From Dryomyza anilis (taxonomy: Eukaryota; Arthropoda; Insecta; Diptera; Dryomyzidae), in assembly GCA_951804985.1 (NCBI GenBank), contig OX638132.1:91268696-91332695 (forward strand): DNA of 64,000 bases. The letters run 5' to 3'. Under the pieces are notes generated by a model. The model was not told where the DNA came from. It saw only the letters and a list, made by a program, of their open reading frames with translations, and ran no database searches. A program made the translations under genes and the position numbers. Positions 1 to 12,109 of this stretch are shown piece by piece (position 1 is the first letter of the stretch; the number at the start of each line of letters is the position of its first letter).

Positions 1-1000
1 ATTTTAAATAAATCTAAAAATTAAAAATTTTCATTTTTTTTGTAAAATTCGCGTCTGTTGCATTCTATTATTATTTTGTATTTTGAGACCGTTTATTTTA
101 AAAAATATATTTCTTTAAAATATTATAAAATAAAGCCTACTAAAATATATTTTTTGTTTTCAGTACCAATATTTAACTTTTTTTGCTATTTAAGTACCAC
201 ATAATTACTTTGAAAAATAATGAAATAAAAAACTTTTATTTGAAGCTTTAAAATTCATTGCGCACTTATTGTAAATATAGTAATTACAAACATAATTAAA
301 AATAGAATTTAACAAATATTTACACATTAATGAAAAGTAATGACGTTGTACTTAATAGGTAATGTCGTTAATAATTGTTCATTATTTTAATGCAATTCAA
401 TTAACATTAGTTTTCTTATTATGCATTTGTATTGAAATTTAGTGTTTCTTTTGAAGATAAGCTTAATTTTTGCAAACAATTTTGTAAATTTCTTATTTTT
501 TAATCTAAAAATAATTAGTAGATTGTAAGATTTTTAAAATATTTTAATCAAATTTAAATTTTAAAATCATTACTTTATAATTTGCGCTTTCAGATTTACA
601 TTGTATATTATTTTTTTTTTAATATATATTTTTTATAAATATTTTAAAAACGTACCTTGAATAATAGTTGTGGAGTTTTTTCAATTGAAATGCATTTGGC
701 TGCGGAACTCAGGTTGAAAATTTCATTTCATGTCAACTAAAAATTAAAAATAAAAATATGATTAATATGATTTAATAACTGAAATGAAAAAAGTATAAAA
801 AATTACAAAAAAAAATAAAAAATAAAGGAATACAAAATAAATATATATTAAAAAAGTGCAAGTTTAAACTGCAAAATATCTGAATGTATTTTATAAAACA
901 TGTTAAAACCAGAAAAAAACCCAAAGAAAATTTCGCATTAACGCTGCATAACAAGCCGAAGAGTCACAGCACACAGCCGGCAACGCCACATAGAAAAGTC
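1..1000. other. AT-rich non-coding stretch, no gene seen
   Basis: Very AT-rich sequence with many A and T runs and no open frame that is not simply low complexity. I see no splice-flanked exon, RNA gene or recognisable mobile element end here. Confidence 0.6.
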
Positions 1001-1064
1001 AAACATGCGCCAAATTAGGAAGTCGAGTCACGTGCAATCGACGGGTTTCAATTTCAAACTACAG

Positions 1065-1745
1065 CGCGCGAACGAAAGCAGCAGCAGCAACAGAAACAAC
1101 ACAAAAACATGCCTAACAACAACGTTGCAATTTTGCGCAGCAGTTGTAGTTGAAACAGCAGACGCAAACACTATTGTGTTGGTCAAGAAAAAATTACAAA
1201 AAAAATAATAGAACACAAAAAATGACAAAATTAGTCGCTGGTCGTCCAAACTTTGTTGCTCATATTGTTGCTGTTGTTGCTAGTCATTACTGTTGCAGAC
1301 ATTGGTAATTGCAACTATGCTGCCGCCTGCCGGATAGAGTCAGCACTAGCACCACCAACAACAACAGTAATAACAACAACAGTCACAACAGCAACTATCA
1401 AGTGCTAACAACAGCAACAACAATGTTCATGGCAGCAGCAATAGCAACAAAATATTTTCTTGTAGTTGCTACTCGATTTATGAGTGCAACGCGCGATTTG
1501 CATACAAATTGCTAGCAACAACAACAACATCGACAGCAGCAAAAACAACCGCAGCAATAAAGACGACGTCGTTGACATTGCAATAACAACAACAGCAGCA
1601 ACAGCGAGCGCCAACAGTGACACTATTGTTGATGATGACAACAATGCTGTTGCCAACAACATATACAAACAAACAACAACATAAAAACAGTATCAACAAT
1701 AGAGACAACCACAAGACAACAACCAAAAACCCAAAACCACAACAA
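1065..1745. repeat. opa-type CAA/CAG triplet-rich tract
   Basis: Runs of CAA, CAG and their mixtures recur through this segment, for example around 1078-1110, 1350-1430 and 1515-1690. Such tracts are common in fly genes, introns and intergenic DNA. Frames on both strands stay open here only because repeated triplets avoid stops, giving Asn/Thr/Ser-rich or Cys/Leu/Val-rich peptides. No start context, splice site or conserved domain suggests a gene. Confidence 0.7.
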
Positions 1746-1789
1746 AAATGCATTGACTATAATTGCGTTTTGTGGTATTTTCAAAAAAA

Positions 1790-2900
1790 AAAGTAATTTG
1801 TATTGCAACAAAAACTATAAATTCTTAATTAAATTGCAACGAAATTCGTTTATTAAATATAGTTTGTCTATTAAATAAATTTAAAATAAACAAATTACTG
1901 CTTAATTACTGCTTAATTACAAGACATTACCTACAAATTAACTTATATTTAAAATGCTTTCTGTTTAAAGCACTTAAAATGAGCGAATTACTGCTTAATT
2001 ATTGTTCAATTACCAGGCATTACTTATATAATATCTAATAATTTAAAATACTTTGTGTTTATAAAATTTAAATATCTTAAAATTATATTTAGGCACCTCT
2101 CAAGTACTTTTTTACTTATTGAATAATTTAAAGTATTTTTAAATTTATGTGCGCTGACTATAAATTTAAAAATGTAGTTTAAATCGACGCATTACTACTT
2201 AAGTACTGCTTAATTACAATAAACTATCCAGAAATTAACTAATAATTCATATAATTTGTGTTTAAAGTACTTAAAATCAACAACTTGGCGCTTAATTACT
2301 GCGCTATTGCTATGCATTACTTATAAATTAACTTATATTTCAAAATGCTTCATGTTTCAAAAATGTAATTGCTGCTTAATTACCAGGCATTACCTAAAAA
2401 AAAATCTAATAATTCAAAATATTTTTTGTTCAATTATTTAGATATTTTAAAGTTTCATTTGAATACTTTTAAAGTATTTTTTTTACTTTTCAGTTAATCT
2501 AAAGTACACTATAATTACTCTTCAAAGCATTGACTACAATTTACTTTTTTGATATTTTCAAAATAAGTCATTTGCATAGCAACAAAACCAATAAATTTTA
2601 AATTAAATGGTTGCCTATTAACTGTATATAAAATTACAAAAGTTATGCTTAATTACCGCTAAATTACAAAGTATTTCCTATACATTATCTAACAATTTAA
2701 AATACTTTGTCTTTAAAGTACTTAAAATCAGCAAATGACTGCTTAAGTACTGCTGAATTACAATGCATTACCTACAAATTAATTAGTATTTCAAAATGCT
2801 TCGTGTTTAAAACATTTTATTATTTCGAAATTAGATTTAAGTACTTCTAAAGTACTTTATAGCTCTCAGAGTATCTTAATATTTTTAAGAATTATTTTAT
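1790..2900. repeat. degenerate tandem repeats built on CTTAATTACTG and GCATTACCTA words
   Basis: The order CTTAATTACTG, then GCATTACCTA, then AAATTAACTTAT, then AAAATGCTT with GTGTTTAAAG, then TACTTAAAAT returns several times. The GCATTAC-type word falls near 1925, 2018, 2315, 2388 and 2766. Spacing is irregular (roughly 75-110 bp where adjacent), so this looks like an old, eroded tandem array. The same TAATTAC and GCATTAC words make up the cleaner 73-bp array at 12.5-13.4 kb. Confidence 0.55.
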
Positions 2901-2947
2901 AATTATTTTTAAATTACCCATTAAGTATTTATATCACAATTCCATTA

Positions 2948-3085
2948 TTACGTAAAACGAAACAAAATAAAATAGTCAAAAAATCCAGTGACAGCTTTTT
3001 CATTTCGACGTTTTTATTTCATTTAATATAAAAAAATTGTTATTGGAAATTCTGACGTTAAAACCTTTCGTTTTGTTTTACGTAA
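2948..3085. mobile_element. small inverted-repeat element (MITE-like), TA-flanked
   Basis: The left end reads TTACGTAAAAC at 2948-2958 and the right end GTTTTACGTAA at 3075-3085, exact inverse complements. Similarity continues inward as GAAACAAAA against TTTTGTTTT. TA lies immediately outside both ends, as expected for a Tc1/mariner-type insertion. The 138-bp body has no coding capacity. The family is not recognised, and only one copy is seen in this window. Confidence 0.55.
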
Positions 3086-3099
3086 TATGGATAAGTATT

Positions 3100-5030
3100 T
3101 CTGCAATATAAATATGTTTCAAAGTAATGAGAGAAAGAGTTTTTTTAATTACTAAATCAATTAATGTTTACTAAATAAACTTAATTACCTTATAATTACT
3201 TTACATTACTTAACACATCCGTTAACATACAAAAGCACATAATTTTATTATATTCATTTACTTTAAACATTTAAAAACTATCACTAGTAATGTTTAAGTA
3301 CTTGCCATCAATGTTTTTAAATACTTAAATGCATTACTACAATAAACATTTTTAAATACTCTTCATGGACATTGTATTTATGGAAATACAGTTTGCTTTA
3401 AAATTATTTACTATATAGTAATTAAAATGTAATTGTGTAGTAATTAAACGAAAATTTCAATGTAATCTCAATGCTTTATTGAGACACAATATTATTTGAA
3501 TGAATTTTTAAAGTAATTCAATTGTAATTTCTTAGTACTGCATAGTATTTCAGTGCAATGTAATAATACTAAATAATTTAAATTTTAAGAAATTATTTTT
3601 CTCACTATTAAATTAGTCAAAACATATACAAAAAGCATATATGTCAAAAACTTTTAAATAATTAAAACTCCTAAATTCAACAATACAATGCCTTTTTGTA
3701 CAATCCATATCCTATAATTTGAAATGTTCAATAAACCAATTTTCATCTAAACGAAATGTTAAATAATTCAGCGCCTTTTTGTTGCAGCTGTCATAATACG
3801 TACCCACATCAACATGTAACTGACAGTTCTAATGACAGTACTAATGCCATAATATAAAAAGAATTAAAATTGAATTGTCGAGTGTGTGTCCTCCAAACTC
3901 GCCATTATATAAATCTGAGCACAGTCTGCGGTTCGTTTATGCAAAAGTACCACTAAACCACGAAAATTACTGGACAGCGATATTGTGGTGGCACTTCTCG
4001 CTCCGCATGTTAACCACAAAATTTCAAAATGTTCATCGTCGCTGTGGGTTGAGCTGGATTTAATTGAGGTGGTTCCAAGTTAGGTGACCAAGAGTTTCGT
4101 TGTGTCTTTGTTATGCCCGTTAGCATAACAGAATTTTACCTACAAGTCCGTTGAATCTACCATACTCCATACTCCAGTGCAAATCCTTTGTTTTTAGCAC
4201 ATCATATTCTTTGCACTTTGGCGTATATCCTTTGGTTTTTATTTTTTGTACAACGCAGAGCTTTACTACTCAACGACGAGGAGGACACTCATTGTGTTAT
4301 ATTTTAATGGATATCACGTTGATTTTTCTTTTATTGCTTTTATTTCGCATTGTTATTTCAATTCTGCGCTCTAAATGAAAGAAACTACTAGACATTGGTA
4401 AAGCACAATCGAGAAACATTTGGAGTCTAGTGGAATGGGGGGGACTTTTGTTTGTAAATGACGCGGAATTCAGTGGATTGTGCCAGCGACAGTGAATTGC
4501 ATTCGAAAATTGCTTCCGTGTGAATGCGGTTTTCTGCACGTGGCTTTTGTTGTCGCTGGTATTCGACTGGTATGCGCTGCTGTAAATTCTTTTCTTTTGG
4601 CACATTTCACAAACAAAGACATAAAGCGCAAAATCCATTTTCTCGAATCTATTTTTCTAGTTTTAAATTGCATTACATGTCGTATAGTTGTGTAAAATAA
4701 ACAATTCTTAGTGAAAACTACTCGTCAGTACATGTTATTGGCTTCGTTTGTTACTTAAGTATCGCACAATTACGTTGGTTTATTTAATTGGCTTGTCTAG
4801 AGTATTCTAAAGTAATTTTAGCTATTAAAAGTTTAATGTAATTTAACTGCTAAGTATATTTTTAAAATGATTAGATATATATTGAAATTATACAAATTCA
4901 ACATTACATTATTTAAGCTTTTTTAAATATTTAATTACCACACAATTACTGTGGTATTGTTTTATGGCATTTAAACGTTTTGAAGTGTTTGTTTGAATAA
5001 TTTAATATTTATTTGAAAATACTTTGAAAT
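3100..5030. other. non-coding stretch, no gene seen
   Basis: Mostly AT-rich, with scattered TAATTAC/GCATTAC words. Between about 3870 and 4700 the composition is less skewed and short frames of up to 113 aa appear on both strands. These overlap each other, lack recognisable motifs and resemble chance frames. Confidence 0.5.
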
Positions 5031-5039
5031 ATTTCAAAC

Positions 5040-6150
5040 CATAAGTAATTAAAATGTACTTAGGCTGTAATGCTGCACACAATTAATTTTTAAATGTTTG
5101 GTTATAATCCATATTAAGAGTATTTTATTATTTTAGGCTCGTTTTGATTGTATTTGTATGCATTTAATTGCAGAACATTAAATTGTTTGAAATATTTAGA
5201 AACAGAAGTAATTCAACTGTACTTAGGCTGTAATGCAGCATACAAATGTCGTTTAAATGTTTATTTTTGATGATTATTAAGTGTATTTTGTTATATTAGG
5301 CTTATTTTAAGTTTATTTTTAGGCATTTAATTGCAAAACATTAAATTGTTTAAAATATTTGTAAACAGAAGTAATTAAACTATACTTAGGCTGTAATGCA
5401 GCATACAAATGTCATTTAAATGCCTGTATAATAGTCTTGTTAAGAGTAGTTTGTTTTATTAGACGCGTAGGTTATTTTATTGTATTTAATTGCAAAACCG
5501 AAAATACTTTGAAGTATTTAGAACCAAAACTAATAAATTTGTACTTGGGCTGTAATGCAGTTTAAAGCTACTCAGATTAAGAATAATTATTTTATATTAG
5601 CCACTTAATAAATTTATTTCACTAAATTTAAATGCAAAATCGAAAATACTTCTAAATATTTAGAATGACCTGTAATGAAGCTGTACTTAGGCAGTAATGC
5701 AATAGCTATTTTTATATGTTTTATTAAAAAATCTTGTTAAGAGTTGAGTTTTTTTTCTATAAATAGTTATCAGAAGTAATTAAAGTGTACTTATGCTGTA
5801 ATGCAGCATGTAATTGGTTTTTTAAATGTTTGCTCAAGAGTCTTACTATTCTTAGTTTATTTGCTTAGTTTCATAGTATGCTTTCAATTGCAAAACATTT
5901 GGAATCAAAAGTAATTAAACTGTACTTTGACAGTAATGTAGCATACAATTGCCCTTTAAACATCTGATTAAGAACGCTGTTAAGAGTTGTTTTTTATTTT
6001 AAACTCTCTATTAAGTTAATGTCTATGCATTTAACGGCAAAATCAAAATACTCTCAAATATCTGAAATCAAAAGTAATTAAGCTGTACTTAGTGAGTAAT
6101 GCAGCATACAATTGCTTTACATTTGAATGCATTTTACACACTAATTAAAC
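5040..6150 (+). repeat. degenerate satellite-like array, period about 160 bp, 8 monomers
   Basis: The landmark TGTACTTAGGCTGTAATGCA, or a close variant, recurs at about 5056, 5219, 5383, 5541, 5682, 5787, 5922 and 6084. Spacings are 163, 164, 158, 141, 105, 135 and 162 bp. Between landmarks the order is also kept: TTTAAATGT, then GTTAAGAGT with TTTATTTTA, then GCATTTAATTGCAAAACA, then AAATATTT with AGAAGTAATTAA. Monomers have diverged and some carry deletions, so the array is old. Confidence 0.75.
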
Positions 6151-6159
6151 AAATAACAT

Positions 6160-7340
6160 TTTACAGCCACAAAATTACCTGCCAAGCGACGCATTAACAA
6201 CACAAATTGCCATTTAATCTCAATTAGCATTTCAGCATTTGCACATAATATTTTACTGATTTAATTGAAATACATTTTCTCGAATTTCGACAGCATTTTC
6301 AGCATTTCATTGTTTATCTGTATCGTTCTACTGGAGGCATCTAGTTGGGAATTTAAAAAATTGTTGTTTACAACAATAATTTTATCTGATAGCCTTACGA
6401 GAAACCAGCAATTTACGCATTTCAATAAAACGAATGATGTGCAAAGACTACAGAGTAAAAAAGTACAAAGAACGGTATAGGTTTTTCTGCAAGTAGTCCT
6501 TGTGTCAAAGGACATGCGTTTATTCATGCATGAGGCCAGAGAGAGAGAGAGAGAGACGAAGTAAAAGACGAGGATGCTGCTTCTTTGGATATTGCCTGGA
6601 GACAACACACAGGAAATTCAGAAAACTACAACACATATTAAGAGGAAAATTGTGTGTGAAGAATTTTGTTTGCATAACGTTTATAACTTTGCAGGACATG
6701 TGAAAAATGAAAACAAGGACGACACAATTAAACTAACTGTATGTGTCAGGACTTTGGGGCAGGCTCTGACTGCAAATGTCAATGCTTTATGGTTGAGATT
6801 GACCCGTAGTTTTTTAGTTTTTCATTTTTTTGTTGAACGGTAAACGTTAGATTCCGGTCGCACCCTGTTATTGGCTCGCCTGCGGGCTTCTATGGCACGA
6901 ATGAAATGCACAACCGGATGAACAAATTGATGCGATTAAAAGGTTCCACTCGAGGCCTACAACTTGTCTGCAGGTTGTTCTTGCTCTTGTTGTTGTTTTC
7001 CTTGTTTTCCTTGTTTTCCTTGTTGCTGCTGCTGAGTAATTGAAAATTATACTTCATTGAAGTTGACAGCATCGCACAAATTGTTGACGCCGCAGAGAAT
7101 GCTTGCTTGAATTAGGCATTTTGTCCAAAGGATTTTGCATTGAAAATTAATGCACAACATACCCCGACTATGTTGGCTCCTCCAGTACTGCACCGATTTG
7201 CTTTATTGCTACGTTTGCTCGTTGTGCATATTGCCGGAAAATAGTCGGAATATCATCGGCGAATCGTGGGCATATCGTTGGAACATCGCTTAATATGCCA
7301 TCGCATAAATGCATTCCGATTGGCTTCGCACACATATGGT
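6160..7340. other. non-coding stretch, short GA microsatellite only
   Basis: A short GA run lies at about 6538-6556, and a short CTTGTTTTC tandem at about 6997-7025. Overlapping short frames on both strands have no recognisable motif. I see no gene. Confidence 0.5.
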
Positions 7341-7960
7341 GCTGCCGTAGTCATTGTCACATGATTTAGTGCAACATATGCAGCTCCATTGGTCTGCCTT
7401 CATCTGCTATTTCCAATTCATCCCATTCTCCTTCGCCACCTCCACATCCAGCTTGAGCCCAAATTGTAGCCCAACAATGTGTGCCACTATTTTGTACTTC
7501 TGTTGTTGTCATCTCCTGTTGTTTTTCCCTGCAGCACCTTCGCATACAGCCAGAGCCTCCTGTTGTTGCTGTTGGCACCTATTGCTGTCGTCAGCGAATC
7601 CTGCTGTTGCCACAACTACAGTCTTCCGTTGTTTTTTTTATCTCCTTTTCTTCTGTAATTGCTACGTCCTTGTCTACAGATTTTGTTATTATAACATTTT
7701 TTTTTGCTTCTCTTAATGTCCATTCTAACTATTTTTCCTATTATTTACTTCAAATCTGCCAACTCGGCACTTTTAAAAGCCTGCTGTTATCGTCTATATT
7801 AGTCTGTATAAGTCGTCAAAATCTCTAGTTGTCATCAGAGTTTCTAGTTGTATTCAATTCTTTTCGAAACCTTACGTTTTCATATTTCATTCCTAGACAT
7901 TTGCAGTATGTACAAGAAATCCCTTCTATTCAACGTGTTTTTCCCTCAGAGCTCTCAAAT
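7340..7960. other. pyrimidine-rich low-complexity stretch
   Basis: TGTTGTTG, CTGTTGT and CTTC-rich sequence keeps several frames open at once (up to 120 aa), in different frames and on both strands. Cys/Phe-rich and Ser/Pro-rich translations reflect composition rather than a protein. No gene is supported. Confidence 0.5.
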
Positions 7961-7964
7961 ATTG

Positions 7965-8450
7965 TTAAAATCAGAGACCGCAAAGATCCGGAATCGGTAC
8001 CGGAACGGTTTAGATTTCCAAAACCTCCGGTATCGAAATCGGAACCTATAAATGTTTTTATTTTTTGGTTGGAACCGGAATCGGAACCTGAACCGCTGTT
8101 TAAATAATCTTGGAACCAGAACAGAAATTTTAGTCCCTGTCAGGGAACCGTATTCGTTACTACAAAATGTGTGGAACTGGAATCGGAGGCCATATAATTT
8201 GTTTGGTTTGAACCAAAATCGGAACCTGAACTGCTATTTTAATATTGTTGGAACCAGAATACGAACCGATATTTTAGTCCCTGTCAAGGATCGCATAGAA
8301 CAGTAATCGGAACTATTATTAAAAAAAAATGGGAACAGGAATCGGAATCTAAACCAGAACCGATAATTTAGTCCTTACGGAGACCGAATAGAAAAAAATG
8401 TGTGAAACCGAAATCGGAACCCACATAAAAAAGGGTTCGAGACCCTTGTC
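7965..8450. repeat. GGAACC/CGGAAT-rich interspersed repeat
   Basis: Short words such as ATCGGAACC, CCGGAATCGG and AACCGAAATCGG are reiterated. A longer landmark, TTTAGTCCCTGTCAGGGA and variants, occurs near 8130, 8272 and 8367. The block starts close to CAGAGACCGCAAAGATCCGG. That style of terminal and subterminal repetition is typical of hAT-like non-autonomous elements, but no matching opposite end or target duplication could be found. Confidence 0.45.
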
Positions 8451-9750
8451 AAAATTTCCGTGATACCTTTGACACTTTTTTTTTTTTGAAGCCATTGGTA
8501 TCACCATAGATTTCTTTTTGTATTTTAATTCTACATCTTCTGTAGATATCTACTATATGGTCAACCAATTTTATACTGTTTTAAGGCTTACTTCAGACCA
8601 TCATCAGAACATTGCCTTTCCAGAGTCTTCGGTGTGATATTTTGCTGGGAGCATTCATCGCAACATATTTAGAGGATCTATATTTCAGAGAAACTGAGAT
8701 TTTGATTTTCCATTTTTACTTTCTTTCTTTGCAGTCATCGCTTTTGCATAGAACATTCTGCTATTTTTTTAACGAAGCTTCAGAACCACATTATAACTGA
8801 AACAGACAAAGGCACAGTTTGTACTCAGACAATTATCTCCTTGTACTTCCCAATCTACTTCGAAAATTTATCTTTAAATTTCAAAGAATCCTCATTTCAT
8901 TTTAACTTTTATTTTATAGAGTGCGGTATAATCTTTTGCCGATAGTTTTCTGCACATTTTACAGAGACTTCATAGCCACAAACTGAGAACGGCAGATTTT
9001 GTCTAAAAACAATTTCTTCTATGCCCCCGATCATATATCCAGAATATAAATTTCAGAGATTATTTCCTCCCATTTTCTCTTCTTTTAATAGTCTTCGGTG
9101 TAATCTTTTGTTGAGTTCTTTCTGATCTTTTTTTTTTGTTAAATCTCGAATCACTTGAGACTGTCAAAAGTAGTATTTTTTTACCTTCGTTCATAACTCG
9201 AGAGCCTTTCATTAAAGTTATACAGAATCTTCTTTGCAATTTTCTTTTTCCTTTAAAGTCTTCAATGTATCTTAAGCTGTGAAATTTCTAGTCTTAAAAG
9301 CGAGGATTAAGAACCACATTATACCTCTTGATTGACAAGAGTTTACATCAAAGTAATTTTTTCCCTGTTTCTCCCAACAATTGCCGAGAATCTTTGTTTA
9401 AAATTCCAAGTAATATTCCTTTTTAATTACTCTTTATTTTATGCTCTTCGATGTAATCATGAGAGCTTTGTATTCTTAAGATGCCCTATGCTAATTGAGA
9501 CTGACAAGGACATAGTTTATGTAACTGTTATCACTGTTATTCCCAAATACCGCGAGAATCAACCTGCAAAATGACTTCATTTTTTCCCTTTAAGGCATGC
9601 TCTTCGGTTTATTCCTTTGCAGAAAATGTTGTGGTCCTGCCTGAGAACTTTATTCTATTCATCCCAACATATTTCGAACATCTGTCTTTAAAATTAACAA
9701 GAATCCCTCTTCCAACTTTTTCTACATTGTATTGTCTTCGGTGTAATATA

Positions 9751-10030
9751 AGGTTTTTCAATAAGAGCGCTACAAAAGTATTTTTCTAGGGTTTTGCCGC
9801 TTTTTTGACATTTCTCTTCAGTAAGTTTGCCATTTCATGATGGAAAGATATACGAGCCAACAACGAGTCGAAATTATTAAAATTTACTAACGAAATTCGA
9901 ATTCGTATATCTTTCCATCATGAAATGGCAAACCTTACTGAAGAGAAATGTCAAAAGGGCGGCAAGAAATATGGCGTCATTTGCTGTTCCTGTCGCTCTA
10001 CTTTTGTAGCGTCCCTGTTGAAAAACCCTT
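9751..10030. mobile_element. mariner-type MITE copy 1 (loop inverted)
   Basis: The left end AGGTTTTTCAATAAGAGCGC with CTACAAAAGT is inverse to the right end ACTTTTGTAGCG with TTGAAAAACCCTT, and TA flanks the right end. Inside is a second inverted repeat with arms of about 60 bp (9797-9856 and 9902-9963) around a loop of about 45 bp. The loop carries the start of a transposase-like frame. Relative to copies at 45810 and 61189, the loop is in the opposite orientation while the outer right part is not. Non-autonomous. Confidence 0.8.
9840..9890 (+). pseudogene. transposase N-terminal remnant in MITE copy 1
   Basis: From ATG at 9840 the frame reads MERYTSQQRVEIIKIY and then meets a TAA stop. This resembles the helix-turn-helix N-terminus (DUF4817-type) of insect mariner-like transposases. 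The match is from memory of the family's style, not a search. Nothing of a DDE/D catalytic domain follows, so this is only a retained 5' fragment. The equivalent frame lies on the minus strand in the other two copies. Confidence 0.5.
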
Positions 10031-10237
10031 TATTTTCTTGAGAAGCCTGTCTGCTCCTTTCGGCGATGTTTCAGAAGCCTTCTAAAAACTAAGGCAGAGG
10101 CAAATACATTGTTGTCCTGTCTACTTCAACAAATTTTGGATAAGCTCCCCTCACACTATTCCTTCTATTAATATTCCACGGATTAATCTTTCGTTGACAG
10201 TTTTCTTCATTTTAATCACATTATGCCTGATACAGGT

Positions 10238-10289
10238 TGGGAAAGTCATGGAAATATAGAATCCCGCAATATTTCCATGACTTTCCCAA
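10238..10289. repeat. perfect 21-bp hairpin
   Basis: The arm 10238-10258 (starting TTGGGAAAGTCATGG) is an exact inverse complement of 10269-10289, separated by 10 bases. It sits in the tail of the old ~165-bp array. Part of the right arm (CCCAATATATTTCGAG) belongs to the array pattern, so the palindrome probably arose by local inverted duplication. Confidence 0.7.
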
Positions 10290-10334
10290 TATATTTCGAG
10301 AATCAGACTTGAAAGTTCCAGAACAATTGATTTT

Positions 10335-12085
10335 CTTATTCAATAAGTTATATTTATTATAAGGATGTATATTTTTGTCAGGATTCTGCCGTAATAAATC
10401 CGTATATATGCTAGACAGTTTTTGTCCGGCTTATTATAGTCTCAACGGCTTATCGGAAATTTCTTCAGCTAAAACATATTCTGAACTTTTCAATACTTAA
10501 TCAAATATCTGTGCAGTTTCATCAATATCATCTGCAGAACAGGATCGATCTGGCTTTGCTTATGCCAGCTAATCTCACTATTGTTAATTCCTGCACAATT
10601 TGCTGTTGTCAGAACCACGTTTTCTACTTTCCGTATCTCATATAGGTTGTCAGAAACAGCATCTACTTTGGTTATTACCGCTAAACTTATGCACTACTCA
10701 TTCAACTTTAGCTACATCCTACTGCCACTGACTGCTTGTTTTCCGCAAATATAGATTGACCACCACAGCATGTGGCCCAGTCCATTGGAGTAGTAGCAAA
10801 TTTTCAATGCCTATCCACTAGGCAAACAAGAGCAAATCCACTAACCGTAGGGCGCGCGTACTGCCATCTATCAGCAAACATATGATAAATTGTTCAGAGT
10901 GCAGAACCAACAGCCCAGAACCAAAAGCAATAGAACCTGAAACCAAAGCGCAAATTTTGCAATTCATTGAGTTGGCAGTAATTGCTTGTGAAGGCAGGCA
11001 GCTGCAACTGGAAGTTGCGTAAATAATTGCATACATTTAGGCGCTGCAGCCATTTGTCATTTTAAGCGTCTATTTAATGGACATTTGAATGCATATATAA
11101 ATGCATAAATCGGCATATATTCACAAGGAGACAATAATGAGAAGATCGTGACAATTAAATAAACATAAATATTAAAGTGCACACTTTTAGGCGCATTTAT
11201 ATTCAAGGTGCATTCATTATTTTGCATTAACATGTTGCCAGAATGTTCTTGAACTTCAACATCACAGCAACAACATAATCAGCGACACTTCCTCATCATT
11301 CGCAACATCGTCAGCAACATTACAATCATCATGACTGTCATCATTATGCGCTGAAAGCCACTTAAGCCGACAGCAAAGTCGCGTAAGTGTAAAATTTAGA
11401 CGAAAACTGGCGCTCATTTAGCGCATAATGCAGACAGCGTGATAAATCCCGTTAGATGGGTAGAGTGAGAGAGATGTATAGAAGATTATATGAAAGCAAA
11501 TGTGTGCGAGACAGAGAAGCATCTATAGCTGCAATGAATTTTTCTTTTTTTTTATTGATTTATGCAAAACAGCTGTTTGTTGTTTGGATTCAAGCAGATT
11601 TTTGTATTCCTTTTTGCTGCTTATATCCTTTTTTGTTGTTTGTCTACTTTTTATAGCATTTCCACAGTGTTTAGTCTTTCTGCCTTTTTCGACTTTTTTG
11701 AGGGTTTGTTGCATTTTCTTTGAGTTTGTATCCTTTTCTTCGAGTCTGTAGCAATTTCTTCGGCTCGCAGCGCTTTTTTTACTTCTCTTGCAGCAGCTTT
11801 TTTCGCCTGTTGTTTGCTCTGCTTTTTTGTTCCCAATTGTTGTGAGTACTTCATTTTTTTTTTGGCAGCCTTTTGCATTTGGCAGCCATTTCCTTAAGTC
11901 ATTTGTGTTGTTTGCCAACTCACTGCATTGCATTTTCGCTGTCAATGCACAGCGTTTCGTTTTAACTGTGCTGACAGACAGATTTTTTTTTTGTTGGCAA
12001 CAGCATAGAAAATAAAACATTATTGACTTTGTTGCTGAGCCAGGGCATTAAATTATGTGTTTACATTGAATTGAACAGCTTTCTG
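10335..12085. other. non-coding stretch with low-complexity frames
   Basis: No recognisable gene or mobile element. The segment 11520-12020 is T-rich on the plus strand, with TTTTTTTG and CTTTTTC words. It therefore yields a 165-aa Lys-rich minus-strand frame and overlapping Phe/Leu/Cys-rich plus-strand frames. Simultaneous open frames on both strands argue for composition, not coding. Confidence 0.5.
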
Positions 12086-12109
12086 ATGTATGCAGTTTTA
12101 TTTTAAGAA

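Larger units (their letters stand above)
8590..10330 (+). repeat. old tandem array, period roughly 165 bp, split by a MITE
   Basis: The landmark GTCTTCGGTGTAATCTTTT or variants occurs near 8626, 8922, 9093, 9258, 9443, 9600 and 9736. Between landmarks the same order of words is seen in degraded form: AGAACCACATTATA, CTGAGACTGACAA, CAGTTTGT, then CCCAATATATTTCGAGAATC, TTTAAAATT, and a T-rich tail. Most intervals are 136-185 bp, with one near 300 bp. A mariner-type MITE interrupts the array at 9751-10030, and the pattern resumes to about 10330. Confidence 0.6.

Noticed and set aside
11523..12020. 165-aa Lys/Gln-rich minus-strand frame
   Set aside because: It comes from T-rich plus-strand DNA, overlaps open plus-strand frames, has no recognisable domain and shows no start or splice evidence.
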